NCBI GenBank assembly: GCA_037447655.1
Contig: JBBHKE010001736.1
Coordinates: forward strand, 62,001-126,000
Length of the DNA: 64,000 bases
Direction: 5' to 3'
Source of the DNA: Zygnema cylindricum
Lineage: Eukaryota; Streptophyta; Zygnematophyceae; Zygnematales; Zygnemataceae
Below the pieces are notes generated by a model. The model made no database searches, was not told the origin of the DNA, and worked only from the letters and a program-made list of their open reading frames with translations. Every line of letters begins with the position of its first letter. Position 1 is the first letter of the stretch. Shown here piece by piece: positions 11,433 through 21,957 of this stretch. Both the position numbers and the translations under genes were made by a program.

Positions 11433-12489
11433 TGTAGAAATTAATGGTCTTTTTAAAGTATTTTCTAGGTCTGAATAGAAATAAGAAAGAAGCAGAGGCA
11501 GTCTATCTCTAACTTCTCTCTCTAACTTCTCAAACTTGTCGCAGTCACTGAGAATTTGGAGAAGGAGCTAGAGCCATGGCTTACTAGGCTATCCAGAGGT
11601 TTCCGGGAAAATATATTTTAGTTAGGGGTTTAATTTACTAAAAGATATGTACCGGCGACAGGATTTGATCGTGGTACCTGCCGACTGGCAGACAGCCTAT
11701 AGCCGGTAGCCTTAGCCGTTAAGTCTAGGAGTAGTGTTATGTACTATATGGTTTGATAATTACTTAAACATTTATACGTAGGATAGTTCATTTAACTGTA
11801 ACTGATTACGGGAGACATATATCCAGTAAATATAAAAGTACGGATTCCGGTACGGATAAGAAACCAATACCGCGCATTTAATTCTTTAGTGAAACGAATA
11901 CCGCGCATGTATTTATTACGGCTACGATTAAATGTGAATTTAGTTGGACGGCCGGAATTAACGCCGAGATCGCGGAAGAGGATTTCGGCGGTTTGTGGTC
12001 ATCGCCACATCGGATGACACGTGGCGGAATGACATTGGATCGCGGCTTCTTCGAGGATTAAGGGAGCGAATCCGGACATACCACGTGTCGACATTTAGGC
12101 CATGTCGTACAATGGCCGTACATAAAGTACACCGGCAGCTATACTTCTGTGTACGAAATTGAAATCTGATTGGCTCTGTACATCAGTAGATAGAGTTTGT
12201 GAGAGAGATAGGACTTAGAAAAATTAGAAGATAGGATCCTCTCTCCCAGAGAGCTTTTGTACAAAAGGTCAACTTTGACCCTCCATAACTTACTGCTCAG
12301 GGGAGCAAATTCAGAGATTCTTTTTGCTATCGACTTAGGGGAGTCTTGTCTTCATAGGGTGAAGTTGGTCAGAGTTTTTTTCTGCCAAGGTGGCAGTTAT
12401 TTTTGCTGAAACACAAAGGGGTCAGGGTTATCCTAGAGGCTTCTTGGAAGCTGTCCACTCTGAGGACTTATGGAGGTCTCAGAGTTTCA
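11433..12489 (+). repeat. LTR-D of family A (outer 3' LTR)
   Basis: The LTR is 1057 bp and shares subtype-specific differences with LTR-A. It ends GAGTTTCA and is followed directly by the TAAAC target duplication (12490-12494). Confidence 0.88.
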
Positions 12490-12494
12490 TAAAC

Positions 12495-15400
12495 AAAGCA
12501 CAAAACTAAAGATAATAGTCTCCCTGTTTTGACGTAGCTTTAAGATCCTTGAGTTTTTTCAGGATGTGAGAGTAGTACTCTTGCAAGTATAATTCCAAAC
12601 TGGTTGTCTCTTTAGGGTCCATTCCAAGAAGTGTATAGGTGTTTGTAATGGGGGCAGAGAAGACATTACTTCTAGACAAAACCTGCAAAAAGGCAAGGGA
12701 AATATACAAGATTTTGTTGGTGTAATTCAAAGAATCAACAAAGTTTCTTCCATCAATGCGTCGAGATACCTTTATTTGCTCAAGGATGATGACATATAAG
12801 CTTGAATCGAAATATTTTATTGATTCAGTCGGGCCGAGCATTAATATTGACTGTGGATATTCTCCTAATTTGTAAAACACAAAATGACAAAAGCCAAAAG
12901 TACCGCTTGTGTCCCTTGCCTGTTCTCCCAAACCACCTCAATTGCCTCATAAACAATCCATTTTTTCTTAAAAGATAGAAACAAGAAAAGGTGATAACGC
13001 CCACAAGAAAAAGAAAAAGAAACATAAAAATATCTAAACTTGGGCCGAGGTGAATGAATGTGAAGGTTTTCTCTAAATCTCCCTTTCTTCAACTTGTTTT
13101 GAAAAAGAAAATACAAGATTTTGATGCCCAAAAAAACCAAACTCGTGCTTCGAAGAGAATCAAAATTACATACACACGAATTACAAAAAGGTAAAGGAGA
13201 GGAGAGGATGTATTTTTTGGAGTGTGCATGCCACAACTCAAGAGCCATCAACCTCCCGTAAAAAAAAAAGTGTACAGGTTTGGATCTCTGCCAGGATACC
13301 GTAATTAAGATAGATTGTAGGTCTCTAACTCGTACAATTTCACACGCCATTTTCACCATTAACTTCAAACATAATCCAGACAATGGAAATCTTATTTCAA
13401 AACTCAGATTTAGGAAAATAACTCCAGGATGACACCATATAATGATGGACCTAAAAAAATGATTACGAGCTCAACAAAGTTTATGTGATTCGCCCCTCTG
13501 TTTATCAAATAACATTCTTGAGTGACATGCAATAATCAAAGACCTTAAACAACACATGAGAGCACCACACACCTTGCAATCCCACAAAAAAATGATCCAC
13601 AAACTCCACACCACCATTGCAATTTCACAGGGTGCTCCGTTTTCAACTCCTTTCATCGTCAACCTACATCCTTGTGAATCCTTGTGAAAGCCGTGACAAT
13701 CAACATTAATTTATAGCATTGCCACGGCTGATTGCGAAATCGTTGCTGTGTATTGCCTCTAAAAAACAGATATCAATTCGAGCATGCATTCTGAAGACGA
13801 TGTACATGAAAAAGCTGATACATACAACAACCGATATTACATAGAACAAATTTTTACACCGATAAGGAGGCAAAAGTTGTGACGTAAAATCATAATGAAG
13901 GATATTCCCATGTCACCCATCCGGATTTTTGCTAGTGTGTTTTTCCATTTTTTTTTGTTTTAGCAAAGAAACCATTGTCATTACTCAACGCAATAGATCT
14001 AATCAAAGACGATCATTTCCGTGTGCCGGCAGAGAATTTGTTTAAAACCGGTCGAGAATTTATGATGTAGTCTGAAACATTATGATTGCAACAAAGAAGT
14101 GACTTGTAGAAGACGTGCAACTGTCATAAAAACCACAATCTAACTGTATCCTGTCTGAAACGAGTGAATTCAGCGATACCTCAATTTTGCGTTGTTGTGG
14201 AAATGCTATATCAAACATCACTGGCGGAACATATTGATGGTTTTCTAGGATATTGTATTAAGCATCACACTGGAATGCAAATGAAGTGCATTGGAATCAC
14301 ATAGGTGCAACAATATATCGTGTCTCAAAAGGAGAGGAAACGCAAGACTACCGGGGACTAACATCCCCAGAGCAGCTACAAAACAAGTTGAATAAATTGG
14401 TACAGGGAGAGGGAGAAGGTGAGGAAAAGGGAGAAGGGGAACAAGAGGAAGAGGGAGAAGGGGAAGAAGAAGAAGAGGGAGAGGAACTGAAAAAACATTC
14501 TGGAAAAGGACAAAACCCGGTAAAACTTGATGAGCGGTTGGATAAATGATGATGCAAAGAGACTTGGTAACAGCCAACAAGCATAAAAACCTGCAGGCAA
14601 CCCAAAGTTTCCAAATAAAAGAGAGTGGGAGGAAAAGGAAAGTGGTGTGTCAAACAATCAAGAATATCAGAGAGGAAGTGAGGGTCGGAGGAGTGGCAAA
14701 GAAAAATATGGAAGTGAGAAAAACAAAGAGGCACCAACGAAGCTGGGAAACTATGAAGAAATTTTAAGACTCTGTCCTTCCGCTTACCAGCCAAATGAGA
14801 GATAGTCGGGTCTTGTCCAAGAAAAAGGAGAGCCAGTTCCAAATGCCACCAGAAGACAGCCACAGAACAAGAAAATACCCCAAGTACAAGCATGACACTT
14901 TGGTTAAATTGACCAATATGAAAAAGAAGTCAGGAAATCCCTCCCTCTCCAAATGTTTTTGTCATTGAAACGCAATGAAAAATTGATAAAATTGAATTGG
15001 CAGTTTCAGGTATAATACATCGGGACTTACTAGATGATAGTGTTTGGCTCCATATGCTTGCCCACAAAACGTTTCGGGTCCACTTGCAAGTGCCAACTGT
15101 CATAGACCATCCTCCCAGTCATTGTTTTTCATTAGTTAACCAGTGATTGTTTTTCATTAGTTAACCTATCTATACTCAGCGTTTCTCCAAAATCCCCCCT
15201 GGACGGACCTTTTAACTCTCACAACATCTAGCTCTATTTTTACTCCCTTTCTAGGCCAGTTTCGACCCATTTTTTTCCACTTTTCCCTTGTCTCTTACTA
15301 GCATTATGTGCCCTGTGAGATTGACCATAGTGGTAGCGAGTGAGGAGGCCGCTAGCTCGAGTTTCCGATGTGACCCACGTAGATGCCACCGACCAGATTT

Positions 15401-16669
15401 AGCATGTATTGAAGAACATTGATGCCCACCGTGGGTCCTGCACATGTGCAAAAACAATTTAACTATGTGTCCGTTTTGTGTCAACCTCATGCCATTTTCT
15501 GATATTTATTCAGTTTTTCTGATGTTAGATTGTCAAATCATTGTTGATTTTTACGGTTTTTGAACCGGTTCTTATCGAATTCATGACCATTTTGACGGGA
15601 TTTCATCTGAATTTTGACGACCTTGTGCCAGATTTGTGTTGATTTTGCGTCCGTTGTGAAAACAGTTTGATGCTAGTTTTTTGTCTGATAAATGAAGTAC
15701 AAGGATGATAAGACCAAGAAGCAGATGCACATTCACTGAGGCTTCCCGTGAATTGAGTTTTGTCCTTTCTAAGAAGGAAGAAAAATACAATTTTTAGAAG
15801 TGGTCTAAGTGCAATTTCGACCTTTGACCCCAAAAGAAGGATGTCTGTAAAAACGAAACGACGGAAAGAAAAGAGTCCATAGGGAGTCGATAAGGGATAA
15901 GGTGGAGAAATGTGAAAAATGTGCTAGAGAGGAGAGAGAGCACTTGATATGGGAGGAAATAATGTATTGGATACAAGTATGGAGGAAGGTATTGGATGGA
16001 AGGAGAGGAAAGAGAAAACAAGAAACGAGAGCGAGGAAGAAGGTTCCTCACCTGCAAATATAACTTGCTTCTTTTCCTCCTCCAAGGCAGCTGCCTTCCA
16101 TGAACCCTGCACCCAAATATTCTGAAATTAAAGGCATAAATCCATCACCCAGTTGCCCACTCTCACCATTTGCGACACTTTGCCACTCTCTTTGTTACAT
16201 TGTAACAATTTGTCATAAAGAAAATGTCGAAGCTGGCGGCACTTGATCTCACGTGGATAGACACAAGAAAAAACTATTCTTGAATTGGAAAACTGTGCCT
16301 GTTGAAATTGATATGGATGGGCTTTCATCCAAGTACTACAAGTAAGGAAAATTCTTGGTTTATGGTCCATTACAAAGTAGCTTGAAATGCATATCATTCT
16401 CTGCACTAAAGAGGTGAGATTAAATATTAAGGTTTGACGTTCACCGTAATTAGAGTGGATAGCAATAATTGATTCAAGCCGGAGTGAGCATTTAAAAGCT
16501 ATTGAAAGAAAATCAAGTGAACTTGCTCATTACAGAACAATAATTGACATTGATTGCACCTAAATTTAGACTGAAGTCGTCAGTAAGCAAATGTTTTGCC
16601 TGATGTTTACATAAAACAAAGTGGAAAGTGTAACGAGGAACAAACAGCATAAAAAAAACACACAATTAG
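12495..16669. other. No recognisable gene; AT-rich with small low-complexity patches
   Basis: Several open frames of 60-180 codons occur on both strands but show no domain and overlap each other in several frames. Visible details are a purine-rich patch (14400-14490) and a short direct duplication of about 25 bp around 15118-15166 (attgtttttcattagttaac). Confidence 0.5.
14400..14490 (+). repeat. Purine-rich (GGGAGAAGG-like) low-complexity tract
   Basis: The tract is nearly pure A/G on the plus strand. It yields a Glu/Gly-rich frame (14286-14549) and Ser/Pro- or Phe-rich frames in antisense, all explained by composition. No domain supports a gene. Confidence 0.75.
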
Positions 16670-17630
16670 TTCAATTGATGAGCATAGAATCGGAAGCTGC
16701 AAACACTCCGACAAAAAGGGTTCACTAACAGGGGAATCAAAAACACAGCATTTAAAGCAATGGTGATTAAAGGATGTAATTGAAAAGATTTGCCTAAGTT
16801 TAAAGAAATATAAAAACCCTGGATACTAAGATGATGTAAACTAGGAGCATGATTAGCTAAAATTGGATGATGTTGGCAAAGTTGCCGCAAAATGGAAAAA
16901 AATAGGGGATCTTGCTGACGTATTAATTCCTCACCCTCCCAGACAGTAAAAATAATCTTTTCTTTAAGTAACCTCTGAATAACAAAAGGCTTAAAATATC
17001 AAAGCCATTTCTACCGGTAAACCAATTTGTTCTAACTGTAAATTAGGATTACGAATAATAACTGCTCTTCCAGAATAATCTACACGTTTTCCTAAGGAGT
17101 AACCACGGAGAATTCCTTCTTTTCCACTCAAACTTTGGACTAAGCTACGAGCTTCGTTGTGTTTGCTGTTGTTACCGTAAATAAGCTGATCTACTTTTTT
17201 TTGCAAGCGACGTCTTTCGTTATCTAGGATGTCTTTGAAAAATATTTTGAATTTTTCATTTAATTCTAAATAATGTCGTAAAAGTTCGTTAATTAAAATA
17301 ACTCGACGATAATCGTTGTTATCTTTACTAATAGCAATTACTTCTCCTTCTTCTAATTTAGTAATTGGACGCAAACCGCAGGGAATAATAGCTAGATCAC
17401 AGATAATCATTCATCTTAGATCAAGAGAGTTCTCCTGTAAAGCTTTTAAAAAAACATTTTTTTGGTTACGTATTTTGGTATAGCCTTCTTCTCGTTCTTC
17501 TGTTTGTAATTTTTTCAGCAAAGCGGCTTGGTCTAAGAGACAAGTAATTCTTCAAAAGCCTCACTTCTGTTAGCGACACGTACTTTTCAGTTTTTTCCCT
17601 GAATTACCAGGCGGAATGAAAGTTCGCCTC
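16670..17630 (-). pseudogene. rpoC1: Plastid-type RNA polymerase beta' (rpoC1) pseudogene, probable nuclear plastid DNA
   Basis: Reading the minus strand from about 17630 downwards gives, in several frames, the collinear beta' N-terminal region: a PGNSG segment, EAFEELL (counterpart of GAEAIKELL), a helical KKLQTEEREEGYTKIR segment, then CGLRP (PPDLRP), DYRRVI (LYRRVI), SGKEGILRGYSLGKRVDYSG (GKQGRFRQNLLGKRVDYSG), GLPVEMA, and after a frameshift near 16995 KPFVIQRLL, HPILANHAPSLHHLSIQ (HPVLLNRAPTLHRLGIQ) and QLHPL. The invariant NADFDGD magnesium-binding motif is lost just after NA. There are at least two frameshifts, plus a TGA where Trp of PEWM is expected (17411-17413). AT-rich codons fit a plastid source. 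A bacterial symbiont origin cannot be excluded from this window. Confidence 0.85.
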
Positions 17631-17646
17631 ACCAAGAGGTAAGGAG

Positions 17647-18323
17647 GGAGGAGGTTTTTTCGTCAAAATTACAAAAAACTTTGTAGTACACTTTTTTTTT
17701 AAGTTTTATTCTACATGATTTTGATTGGCTATTTGTTTATGATTCATCATTTAAAATAATTTTTGCTGCATTCACACAGGGAATGAATGATGAATGAGAT
17801 GAGGAAACGAATCATCCCGTACCATTCATTTCGCAAAAAAACAAAAAACAGAGGCGCCAAAATGACCAACCGCCCGACAGTCAATCTTTTTGGAGCGTAG
17901 CAAAAGACAAAATGTACGGTCAAGTGCGTCAAAACTTACAACTGTGGTAAATCATCTTCTTTTCCGCGAACCCTTTTCGGAATGCAAAAATCCGACTTCG
18001 AAAAAACATGAAATCGCATTTCGACTGATTCATCCGTACCTTAACTAAATTTTTCAAAATGGTAACCCATAAACGAATAGCCAATCAAAATCACGTAGAA
18101 TAGAACGTAAAAAAAAAAAAAATGAATTTTTTTTTGTAATTTTGACGAAACGTCCTCCCCCCCTCTTAACTCGATGAGAATGGAATTTCGTAGGAATTCC
18201 CTCCGTTCCTCCCTCCTTCCCTCCCTCTTCTCTCTCACCCTCCCTCATTCACTCTCCTCCCTCTCGCTCACCCTCGCTCTTCTTTTTCAATCTCCCTCCC
18301 TCCCTCCCTCTCTCTCTCCTTCC
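17647..18323 (+). mobile_element. Family alpha DNA-transposon-like repeat, copy 1 (interrupted by copia B)
   Basis: The left arm (about 17651-17745) is inverted relative to the right arm (about 18061-18160). Both contain cgtcaaaattacaaaaaa and a core reading gattttgattggctat with ttcgtttatgg or tttgtttatg. The centre (17755-18050) is collinear with 28314-28610 (shared words gaggcgcca, tttttggagcgtagc, acggtcaagtgcgtcaaaa, cccttttcggaatgc). TAA flanks the left arm and TTAA the right arm. A pyrimidine tract homologous to 28775-28950 follows until copia family B begins at 18324. Confidence 0.65.
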
Positions 18324-18895
18324 TGTTATGATTCATTGAAAGAATCGTACACACGCGAAATCAGTTTAATTTCGCGAAAGAAAAACTGTACTTTCTATAA
18401 TATACCCAAAGTACAGTTACGTGTATTTAGATAAAGTTCTAGTTGTTTCGCGAAATATATTTGCTGTTTCGTTTCGCGTCTAGATTGCCGTACGTCTAAT
18501 ATAGTACGATAGTACTTCTAGCTTTGTCTAGTACTTTCGTCTTAGCTTGTCGTTTTGCTATGTTTCAGCCCTTAGTGAGAATTAGAGTGTTCTAGTCTAA
18601 TCTGCGGACAGGTGGCATCTGGAAGCTTCTTGGCGGCGCACGCTCACACGTGTCACGCCATGGCTGGTATTGTATTTAAGGGACACCATGACTGTGTGTT
18701 AATTAATCGATGAGAAATTGGAGGATTATATGGAGTAATAGAAGAGAAAGAGAAGAAATTGTAATTTCAGTTTTTTATTAATGTGAGAATTTTATGAAAT
18801 GTCTCTTCAATGTTGATGTAATGTTTTATATTCTGAATGCTTTTGCTGCTATAAGTGTTTGTAAGTGAGCTCAAAGTATTTTATCCATCCTTTCA
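18324..18895 (+). repeat. LTR 1 of family B
   Basis: The LTR is 572 bp and TGTTATGATTC...CCTTTCA. I count about 8 substitutions against LTR 2 (23786-24357), six of them in the first 95 bp. It contains an inverted repeat TGTACTTTC/GAAAGTACA and a GATTC/GAATC stem near the start. Confidence 0.9.
18673..18679 (+). promoter_or_regulatory. Candidate TATA box of family B LTR
   Basis: TATTTAA sits in the LTR about 220 bp before its end and is identical in LTR 2 (24135-24141). Position and sequence fit an LTR core promoter. No transcript evidence is available here. Confidence 0.45.
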
Positions 18896-18897
18896 TT

Positions 18898-18909
18898 TGG
18901 TATCGGAGC
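18898..18909 (+). other. Primer-binding site, tRNA-iMet 3'-end type (family B)
   Basis: TGGTATCGGAGC lies two bases after the LTR. It matches the usual plant copia PBS TGGTATCAGAGC, complementary to the 3' end of initiator tRNA-Met, except for one base. The same sequence occurs at 24360-24371. Confidence 0.8.
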
Positions 18910-18952
18910 GGGTAGAGCTCCATTATGGTATCTCCTTGTCTAGTGTTGGCGC

Positions 18953-20212
18953 ATGGGGGGAAAGAACAAAAAGAAGTCCTTTTTCACTCCCTCCTCTTCA
19001 GCTACCCCTATTTCAAAATTTTGGGAAAATTTGCCAACTCCCGAGGATCCTCCTAAAGAAGAGAAAGAGTTCAGTTTTACCGGAGCCGCATTTGAGTTAT
19101 CATTCCCCACTGATTCGTTCGATCAAAATAGAGGTGTCGGTGGCTCGATGTCCGACAATCAAATGCGAGAGTATTTGGAGAATTTTATGCGTCAGATTGA
19201 TGAGAAGTTTTCGGCCGTGGATAAGAAGTTTGATGAATTAGCTCACGGTGAGCTGGATCCCGATCCGGATGGAGGAGATTCCGATGATAGTGATGAGGAG
19301 GCAAAGAAAGTGAAAGATAAAAAGGGGAAATTTAAGCTTGATGACGATTCTGATTTAGAAGAAGATAGTCAAGGAGGAGTGGAAATGTTTCAGATGCCCG
19401 GAAAGACCGTCGTATTCAATGGATCGAATTACCCTTCGAGGAAGAAATATATTCGAGCTCAATTGATTTTGAGAGGCCTTTGGAAGGTCGTCAATGGAGA
19501 AGAGAAAATGCCGGTTGGAGATGCGAAGGCTCGTCGTTTGTGGAAGCGAAAGAATCATGCGGCCATCACTAGATTAATGCAAAAGTGTTCGGTATCCATG
19601 CATGATCATTTTCTCACGCATAGCACCGTACATGGATGTTGGAAGGCGTTGGAATCCCAATTTGAGAGGGGAATCCAAAACAAAGGGCAATACATGTTCT
19701 CTGATTTCATGCAATTTAAAATGAAATCCAACGAATCTTTTGACGATGCCGTGAAGAGATTTAATATTATTGTGGAGCAACTTGTTAACAATGGGAGAAT
19801 GATCACGGAGGAGGACAAAGTAACCGGATTTATGAATGCGTTACCGGATAAATGGATCCACCTCAAGGAGATTTTACTTGCGAGGGAAAATAATACTTAC
19901 GAATTTATTGTGAATTATTTGAAGATGGCCGAGAGTAATCGTATCATTTCCTCAAAAGGATTTTTGGGCGTTGGATCCTTGAATGTGACCGCTCCCGAAT
20001 TTGCGGACTTGCATTATTTCCGTGGAAGAGGTGGTGGAAAAGGAGGAGGTACGAGAGGTCGTGGAAAATGGCTTGATAGGGGTGGAAATCTAAGATCTCG
20101 GTCCGCCCAAAATGATAGTAGCAACGTCTTGTGTTTCCGTTGCAACCGACCCGGTCATTTTTTGGCTTCGTGTCCGAAAAAGAGAGAGAATGCTTCAATT
20201 GTGGGAAAGTAG
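18953..20212 (+). CDS. Family B gag (nucleocapsid precursor), 419 codons
   Basis: This open frame starts ATG 57 bp after the LTR. It has a basic N-terminus (MGGKNKKKS), an acidic region (DPDPDGGDSDDSDEE, near residues 102-116), a copia gag/UBN2-like domain (FNGSNYPSRKKYIRAQLIL, LRGLWKVVNGEE, CWKALESQFE, FMNALPDKW; about residues 155-330), a Gly/Arg-rich stretch and a perfect zinc knuckle CFRCNRPGHFLASC (CX2CX4HX4C, about residues 394-407). It stops 13 codons later. A second zinc knuckle continues in the -1 frame. Gag forms the particle and binds element RNA. The near-identical second copy is at 24415-25674. I saw no internal lesion, so this is the best-preserved retroelement gene in the window. 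Confidence 0.8.
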   Translation: MGGKNKKKSFFTPSSSATPISKFWENLPTPEDPPKEEKEFSFTGAAFELSFPTDSFDQNRGVGGSMSDNQMREYLENFMRQIDEKFSAVDKKFDELAHGELDPDPDGGDSDDSDEEAKKVKDKKGKFKLDDDSDLEEDSQGGVEMFQMPGKTVVFNGSNYPSRKKYIRAQLILRGLWKVVNGEEKMPVGDAKARRLWKRKNHAAITRLMQKCSVSMHDHFLTHSTVHGCWKALESQFERGIQNKGQYMFSDFMQFKMKSNESFDDAVKRFNIIVEQLVNNGRMITEEDKVTGFMNALPDKWIHLKEILLARENNTYEFIVNYLKMAESNRIISSKGFLGVGSLNVTAPEFADLHYFRGRGGGKGGGTRGRGKWLDRGGNLRSRSAQNDSSNVLCFRCNRPGHFLASCPKKRENASIVGK

Positions 20213-20604
20213 GCCACACGAGCCAACAATGCTACTCTAAATTTAGTAGCGGAGGAGTAAGAGGCGGTCGCAGTTTTGGTGGTCGCGGTCGCGGACGTGA
20301 TAGTGGTCCTGGTCGTGGACGCTATGGCGGTCATGGTGGAAGCCATGGAAATTTTGTTGACTTAAGAAATTACGAAGGAGACGAAGGTGGACAAACGTTC
20401 ACTTGTCTTCACCTCACTATTGATTCTTTAAGTGACGCACGCGATGACGCACACGAAAAGGAATGGATTATTGACACGGGAGCGTCTCACCACGTGTGTA
20501 CGGACGCTACACTTTTTGACGACATGCGCTCACTTACCATACCAAAGCTAATTACGGTCGCAAGTGGACAAACGATTACGGTTGGTACCGTAGGTACCGT
20601 TTGA
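20131..20604 (+). pseudogene. Family B second zinc knuckle and protease start (-1 frame to gag)
   Basis: The frame overlaps the end of gag and carries ECFNCGKVGHTSQQC (a second CX2CX4HX4C knuckle), an RG-rich stretch (GGRGRGRDSGPGRGRYGG) and the protease active site WIIDTGASHHVC. It ends at TGA 20602-20604, and the same frame continues open afterwards. Codons AAA AAG (within GAAAAAG near 20177) lie in the gag frame just before the second knuckle and are a possible but weak -1 slip site. The second unit carries the same frame change and the same TGA. Confidence 0.7.
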
Positions 20605-21957
20605 TTGAATTTACCTACGTGGGACCGTTTTGGAAATGAAACGATATCGGAAGCACGTTTATTGAACGTCCTATATATTCCGGACGGTTCAGTGAATCTA
20701 TTAAGTGTACCTCAAATTCAGCGAGCCGGTGGGAGCGTAGTCGCTAGAGGTGATTCGGCGATTCGCATATATTGCGCTGACGGCAAATTAATCGGCGAAG
20801 GCGAAGTCACCAATTCGATGCATAGTCGACTTTTATGGAGGCGACCAAGGAAAAATGCTTCTTCCACGGGCATTCTAAATCAAATCTCGGAATTAAAGGG
20901 AGATTTAACGTTATGGCACCATCGGATGTGTCATACATCCGAAGGAAATTTGAGGAGAATGATAAAAACTGCATGTGTGAGAGGATTGGATCTCGCTACC
21001 GGTGAAAAAGTAAATGGATGCGATGGATGTAGTCAAAGACAACAAATTCGGAAACCACATCCTACGAAAGATGTGAAATTTTGGGCTCAACATCCATTGG
21101 AGCTTTTCCACGTCGATCTATCTGGACAAAATAAGCCAGAGAGTATTGGAGGAAATCGATATATTATGGTTATCGTTGATGATTATTCAAGATTTTCGTC
21201 GGTTCGATTATTGAAGAGGAAATCAGATGCTTTTGAAACTTTTATTGAGTGGCATGCATTTGCCGAAAGACAATGCGAATGGAAATTGAAAGCCATTCGT
21301 TCGGATAATGGAGGCGAATTTATCGCATTCGAGAGGTATTGTAAGGAGAAAGGAATTACCCAACAATTCACTTCACCTTATTCTCCGGAATCAAATGGAG
21401 TAGCCGAAAGGAAAAATAGGACCTTACAAGAAATGGTGAGAGCGATGGTGCATTCGGCCGGTCAAAGTATCTCATTATCGGGAGATGCTATCCTCAGGGC
21501 CAATTACATTTGTAATCGGAGACTTACTTCAGTTTTCGGTGATAAAACACAATTCGAATTACTTTATGGGCGAAAACCGGCTCTCCATCATCTCCGAATT
21601 TGGGGATGTCATGCTACAGTATATGTCAATCAAGTGAAAAGGAAAGGGAAATTTGTGGCGAGAAGTTGGCCCGGAATTTTTGTGGGCTATAGTACGAAAG
21701 GAAATCTTTATCGTGTATTCGATCCAGTTCGTCGTATTGTGGAAGAATCCCAAAATGTTAATTTTCATGAAGACTTAAAATCGGTTATTGAGAAATCGGC
21801 GGAATTGAAAAAGAATCTTGATTTCTATGAGGTAGACGATGTTACAAATTTCCCGGAAATTGAGGACTCGGATTTGGATGAGGAGCCGAAATCCATTGTC
21901 AACATCAAAAACGGAAAATCAAATGTTGATTCGAGTTCAAAGAAAATTGGACATTGA
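20605..21957 (+). pseudogene. Family B protease C-terminus and integrase
   Basis: The frame is in phase with the previous one after TGA. It holds the protease tail (LLNVLYIPDGSVNLLSVPQI), the H-H/C-C zinc domain (LWHHRMCHTSEGNLRR, GCDGCSQRQQ), the integrase core with VDLSGQNKPE, RSDNGGEF and SPESNGVAERKNRT (D, D, E), and the C-terminal GKFVARSWPGIFVGYS segment. It ends at a stop near 21955 as the acidic linker to RT begins, and translation would have to resume in another frame (21839-22198). Confidence 0.8.

Larger units (their letters stand above)
338..12489 (+). mobile_element. Compound Ty1/copia retrotransposon, family A (four LTRs, two internal regions)
   Basis: The order is LTR-A (338-1396), internal 1 (1397-4964), LTR-B (4965-6012), internal 2 (6013-10364), LTR-C (10365-11412), a 20-bp remnant, and LTR-D (11433-12489). 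TAAAC occurs directly outside both ends (333-337 and 12490-12494), so the outer boundaries come from one integration. LTR-A and LTR-D share one subtype (their start reads ggtctttttaaag), and LTR-B and LTR-C share another (ggtttttaag). Both internal regions encode copia-order proteins (protease, integrase, RT, RNase H), and both are disabled by stops and frameshifts. Confidence 0.9.

Noticed and set aside
12506-13383. Minus-strand frames of 141 and 172 codons
   Set aside because: They overlap one another in different phases, show no domain and have no splice or codon support. Left as unassigned.
17411-17413. Genetic code change (UGA=Trp) in the host
   Set aside because: The ABCB gene uses TGA as its terminal stop, and the rpoC1 copy is clearly decayed. 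Mutation is the simpler explanation.
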